Assembly (NCBI GenBank): GCA_024636215.1
Contig: JAGXHL010000001.1
Span: forward strand, 1-26,750
Direction of reading: 5' to 3'
From: Deltaproteobacteria bacterium
GTDB lineage: Bacteria > Desulfobacterota > Desulfuromonadia > Desulfuromonadales > BM103
Length of the DNA: 26,750 nt
Part shown: positions 25,013 to 26,750 of the stretch, piece by piece
Numbering within the stretch: the stretch's first letter is position 1
Layout of the letters: each line of letters begins with the position of its first letter
Program-made: the position numbers and the translations under genes
Notes under the pieces: generated by a model
The model's database searches: none
Told to the model about the DNA's origin: nothing
Seen by the model: only the letters and a program-made list of their open reading frames with translations

Positions 25013-25102
25013 AACAAAAAAACCACCCTGCGTACAGAGTGGCTTCAATCAATCCAACAGCCCCCTCCGGCTACAGATTCCTATAAACCTACATAAATAA
25101 TG
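25013..25102 (-). ncRNA. Candidate ~90-nt small RNA upstream of the kinase
   Basis: A promoter (25137-25109) and a strong terminator (25042-25016) bracket about 90 nt without a credible ORF. The 5' part starts near TTATTTATGTAG (25100-25089). A hairpin UAGCC/GGCUG (25073-25058) displays GGAGGG in a six-base loop, and three further GGA motifs are present, as in CsrA/RsmE-binding RNAs. The segment AUUGAAGCCACUCU (25049-25036) is complementary over 14 nt, with one G-U pair, to the kinase mRNA at 24841-24828, ending 9 nt before its start codon. It may act in trans, or as part of a longer leader if the terminator is read through. No RNA family was recognised. Confidence 0.45.
25016..25042 (-). terminator. 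Intrinsic terminator of the candidate small RNA
   Basis: On the minus strand CCACUCUG (25042-25035) pairs with CAGGGUGG (25030-25023) around a UACG tetraloop, followed by seven U residues. The one non-Watson-Crick position is U-G on this strand but C-A on the other, which shows that the minus strand is the transcribed one. Confidence 0.85.
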
Positions 25103-25108
25103 AAATCC

Positions 25109-25137
25109 AATGTACAGGATATAAACTGAACGGTCAA
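25109..25137 (-). promoter_or_regulatory. Candidate sigma-70 promoter of the small RNA
   Basis: -35 TTGACC (25137-25132), 17-bp spacer, -10 TACATT (25114-25109). It is followed 8 bp later by TTATTTATGTAG (25100-25089), the same initial transcribed motif seen at the two kinase promoters, where the distance is 9 bp. Confidence 0.55.
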
Positions 25138-25208
25138 TCAATTGGCCTTCTTATAAATCCTTCTATTTCTAATCCGAAGCTCAAAATCATTCAGATTTGC
25201 GGATTACT

Positions 25209-25259
25209 ACAAACCCTGATAAATAAGAATGACCCACCCCGTTTTCGTGGCAGGTCATT
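25209..25259 (-). terminator. Hairpin terminator after ihfA with conserved tail
   Basis: AATGACC (minus, 25259-25253) pairs with GGTCATT (25234-25228), extended by inner GC pairs, 45 bp after the ihfA stop. It is followed by TTATTTATCAGGGTTTGT (25226-25209) instead of a plain U tract. The tail closely matches the one following the hairpin of the 347-2377 kinase. A second stem (TAATCCG near 25207-25201 with CGGATTA near 25177-25171) lies just beyond. Confidence 0.6.
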
Positions 25260-25304
25260 TTCGTGTCCAGTATATGCTGCAATTTGGAACTCATCCTACG
25301 TACT

Positions 25305-25589
25305 CTAGGCCTCCTGCCCATTTATCGATTTCTTCAGTACCGAGCTAGGCTTAAACATAAGGACTCGTCTCGCAGAGATATCTAGGGCCTGTCCCGTTTG
25401 GGGATTACGCCCACGGCGGGTAGCCTTTTCTTTTATCTCGAAATTACCAAACCCGGCGATCTTGATATTCTCGCCAGATTCCAAGGTCGACTTCACAAAA
25501 TCAAAGACGCTTTCAACTATTTCAGCAGACTCTTTTTTAGTGAATCCAGTCTTCAAACAAATCTTTTCTACAAGGTCAGCTTTGGTCAT
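25305..25589 (-). CDS. ihfA: Integration host factor alpha subunit
   Basis: A 94-residue HU/IHF-family DNA-bending protein. The start MTKADLVEKI, the body SAEIVESVFDFVKSTLESG, the beta-arm GFGNFEIKEKATRRGRNPQTG with its intercalating proline in RNPQTG (given here in context of residues about 46-66), and the end RRVLMFKPSSVLK match IHF-alpha, the normal family length being about 95-100. It forms a heterodimer with IHF-beta and bends DNA at promoters (notably sigma-54 types), replication origins and recombination sites. The ATG at 25589 with GGTGG 5 nt upstream was chosen over an upstream in-frame start at 25625. It is apparently monocistronic with its own promoter; pheT, the usual partner in gammaproteobacteria, is not adjacent. 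Confidence 0.9.
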   Translation of the reverse strand: MTKADLVEKICLKTGFTKKESAEIVESVFDFVKSTLESGENIKIAGFGNFEIKEKATRRGRNPQTGQALDISARRVLMFKPSSVLKKSINGQEA

Positions 25590-25643
25590 TTTTCCACCCT
25601 GAGCATAACGCAATCCATAAACCATCTAAATATCAATTTGATG

Positions 25644-25672
25644 AGTATAATCGATGCGATTCGCTACTACAA
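25644..25672 (-). promoter_or_regulatory. Candidate ihfA promoter
   Basis: -35 TTGTAG (25672-25667), exactly 17 bp, and -10 TATACT (25649-25644), giving an untranslated leader of about 50 nt before the ATG at 25589. The -10 is close to consensus, the -35 weaker. Confidence 0.5.
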
Positions 25673-25814
25673 TGCATTTCAACAGACGTACTATTATTAA
25701 ACAACACAAAAAGGCAAGGAAATCGGGGACTTCTAAGACACCGACTGGGGAACAGGCGAATGATAGGCATTCCAACGGGATAGCATAGAGATATCACAAA
25801 GACAACAGAGAGAC

Positions 25815-25856
25815 AAAAAAACAAAAGGACTTACGGCCTAAGTGGCTGTAAGTCCT
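25815..25856 (-). terminator. Intrinsic terminator downstream of tRNA-Arg
   Basis: On the minus strand AGGACTTACAGCC pairs with GGCCGTAAGTCCT (stem between 25856 and 25826, small ACTTA loop), followed by a U-rich tail TTTGTTTTTTT (25825-25815). It lies about 10 bp after the tRNA 3' end. Confidence 0.85.
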
Positions 25857-25866
25857 ATTGTTTGTA

Positions 25867-25943
25867 TGGTGCGCCGCGAGAGATTCGAACTCCCGGCCTT
25901 CTGGTTCGTAGCCAGATGCTCTATCCAGCTGAGCTAGCGGCGC
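25867..25943 (-). tRNA. tRNA-Arg (ACG)
   Basis: A 77-nt tRNA with encoded CCA. The acceptor stem GCGCCGC/GCGGCGC, D-arm (GCTCAGCTGGATAGAGC), anticodon arm TCTGG-CTACGAA-CCAGA giving anticodon ACG, T-arm GGGAGTTCGAATCTCTC with one wobble-type pairing, discriminator A and CCA are all visible on the minus strand. The ACG anticodon is normally edited to ICG and reads CGU/CGC/CGA codons. Confidence 0.95.
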
Positions 25944-25957
25944 AGGTAAGAGGGTAC

Positions 25958-25988
25958 TCTATATCTCTTATTTAGAGGTTGTTGTCAA
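25958..25988 (-). promoter_or_regulatory. Possible promoter of tRNA-Arg
   Basis: A perfect -35 TTGACA (25988-25983) overlaps the stop codon of the upstream lipoprotein gene. TATAGA (25963-25958) is the best -10 but is 19 bp away; GATATA gives 17 bp. Transcription would begin a few bases before the tRNA 5' end. Confidence 0.45.
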
Positions 25989-26467
25989 CCTTTTTTAACT
26001 TTAACAGGAATAAAATCAATCAGTGAAAAACTGAATCGCTCATGCTGAAAATTGTGAGTGTCAGGAAAACGGCTAAACAACCATCCTGTGTAAATCTCCT
26101 GATCTTCCTCCGTGATAATGATCCTGGCGGCCGGATTACGCAAATCATTCGACGCTGAGGTCATAATCCGCCCTTGCATCACAAAAGCCGGGAGGAAACT
26201 GTCGACCTTAAGCTTAACTCTTGACTTGGCAACGGTAAATTCGTAGCCGAGGTCAATGGTGTAGATCTCTTCCTTAGCTGTCGACTTGTCGAGAACTTTA
26301 ATTCGAACTGATTTCCACTGTCCACGCACATCATCAGGAATCAAAATGCGCGAAGTCGGCTGCTCCACAATTTTTACTGCCGGCTCTTCTTCGGACTGGC
26401 TACAACCACCAATCAATAAAGAGAGAGCGACCGAACCAACGGTGAGGAGTTTCAGTATTCTCAACAA
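25985..26467 (-). CDS. DUF2155-type lipoprotein
   Basis: A 160-residue probable lipoprotein. The N-terminus has a signal peptide ending in the lipobox LIGGC with lipidated Cys22, followed by an acidic linker SQSEEEPA and a beta-rich domain (about 45-158) with WKSVRIKVLDKSTAKEEIYT, LKVDSFLPAFVM and YTGWLFSRFPDTHNFQHERF. The last stretch matches the GW(L/M)F-SxFPD-HxFQH pattern of DUF2155 proteins; their function is not established. The start is TTG: GGAGG lies 4 nt before the TTG at 26467 and 7 nt before a second TTG at 26464, so either may be used. It lies 43 bp after tRNA-Ser and may be co-transcribed with it, and it is followed by tRNA-Arg. Confidence 0.8.
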   Translation of the reverse strand: MLRILKLLTVGSVALSLLIGGCSQSEEEPAVKIVEQPTSRILIPDDVRGQWKSVRIKVLDKSTAKEEIYTIDLGYEFTVAKSRVKLKVDSFLPAFVMQGRIMTSASNDLRNPAARIIITEEDQEIYTGWLFSRFPDTHNFQHERFSFSLIDFIPVKVKKG

Positions 26468-26510
26468 TTAGCCTCCATCCCCCCTCGCAGCTTCGTGTTT
26501 TGGTAAGGAA

Positions 26511-26600
26511 TGGCGGAGAAGGAGGGATTCGAACCCTCGGTACGGTTGCCCGTACAACGCCTTAGCAGGGCGCCACCATCGGCCGCTCGGTCACCTCTCC
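26511..26600 (-). tRNA. tRNA-Ser (GCU)
   Basis: A 90-nt class II tRNA on the minus strand with encoded CCA. The acceptor stem GGAGAGG/CTTCTCC, the GTGGCGCCCTGCTAAGGCG region giving anticodon GCU, a long variable arm (TTGTACGGGCAACCGTAC), T-arm GAGGGTTCGAATCCCTC, discriminator G and CCA are all recognisable. It reads AGU/AGC codons. Confidence 0.95.
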
Positions 26601-26731
26601 GTATCCCTACAAACAAGAACTCGCTATACTCAGGCAAACCGACAAAAAGGTCAACCCAATTTTTTCTGCCACTGGCAGCGTTTGCTCCGCTTCGAATCCT
26701 ACCGGACACTGACGGTGCAAACTTGAAATTT

Positions 26732-26750
26732 TGGCGGAGGAGGTGGATCC
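26732..26750 (-). tRNA. 3' end of another tRNA, probably Ser (partial)
   Basis: The last 19 bases on the minus strand read as the 3' half of a T-stem (ATCCAC), an acceptor strand CTCCTCC, discriminator G and CCA. This matches a serine tRNA 3' end, and a neighbouring tRNA-Ser supports it. The rest lies outside the window, so isoacceptor and identity are uncertain. Confidence 0.55.

Noticed and set aside
24846..25052. Minus-strand frame of 68 codons upstream of the big kinase
   Set aside because: Begins at TTG and crosses the terminator hairpin and U tract; treated as non-coding, with only the last 14 codons kept as a doubtful leader ORF.
25043..25300. GEMM (c-di-GMP/cGAMP) riboswitch upstream of the kinase, suggested by the organism type and HD-GYP context
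   Set aside because: The conserved GEMM core sequences are not present on either strand in this or the other intergenic regions.
26461..26709. Minus-strand open frame of 82 codons
   Set aside because: Runs through the whole tRNA-Ser(GCU) gene, so it cannot be a normal coding gene.
1..26750. CRISPR arrays, Cas genes, rRNA, prophage or origin features
   Set aside because: No regularly spaced direct repeats, no cas-like proteins, no rRNA segments and no phage structural genes were seen.

Overview
The window is 26.75 kb of bacterial chromosome dominated by signal-transduction genes. Many PAS-type histidine kinases, REC-HD-GYP proteins, a DUF2155-type lipoprotein and an IHF-alpha gene together suggest a Desulfuromonadales-like member of the Desulfobacterota (Geobacter/Desulfuromonas/Pelobacter relatives). 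This placement is an inference from gene content; no rRNA is present.

Left part (1-5.0 kb, mostly minus strand): a membrane CHASE-PAS histidine kinase (347-2377), a complete IS1111-group IS110-family element (2452-3862), an N-terminally truncated hypothetical gene (3940-4491), and about 550 bp with no recognisable gene. The IS is unusually informative. Its non-coding end holds a hairpin loop whose two segments match the two strands of the reconstructed empty target site, as expected of a bridge/seekRNA guide.

Plus-strand signalling block (5.1-14.1 kb): a NarL-type regulator with a degenerate receiver (5089-5736), then a tight five-gene set: PAS histidine kinase, Rcp1-like receiver, REC-PAS-kinase-REC hybrid, REC-HD-GYP phosphodiesterase, and a Cache-PAS histidine kinase. 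An IS1182-family element (about 14.27-15.74 kb) follows and cuts off a small signal-peptide-bearing gene after 34 codons.

Minus-strand signalling block (24.9 down to 15.7 kb): a 1439-aa kinase with six PAS domains, REC and HPt, then a REC-HD-GYP protein, a HEAT-repeat protein and a stand-alone HD-GYP protein. The last two overlap and seem to share an N-terminal module. The window therefore encodes three HD-GYP proteins (probable c-di-GMP hydrolases) and no GGDEF synthase that I can see, so the likely output of much of this circuitry is lowering c-di-GMP.

Right part (24.8-26.75 kb, minus strand): a regulatory intergenic region, ihfA, tRNA-Arg(ACG), a DUF2155-type lipoprotein, tRNA-Ser(GCU) and the edge of another tRNA, probably Ser. 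Between ihfA and the big kinase there is a promoter, a roughly 90-nt candidate small RNA and a strong terminator. A 14-nt segment of this RNA is complementary to the kinase mRNA just upstream of its start codon. The promoter-leader of this kinase and that of the kinase at 347-2377 share ordered sequence blocks at identical spacing over 65 bp, which suggests common regulation.
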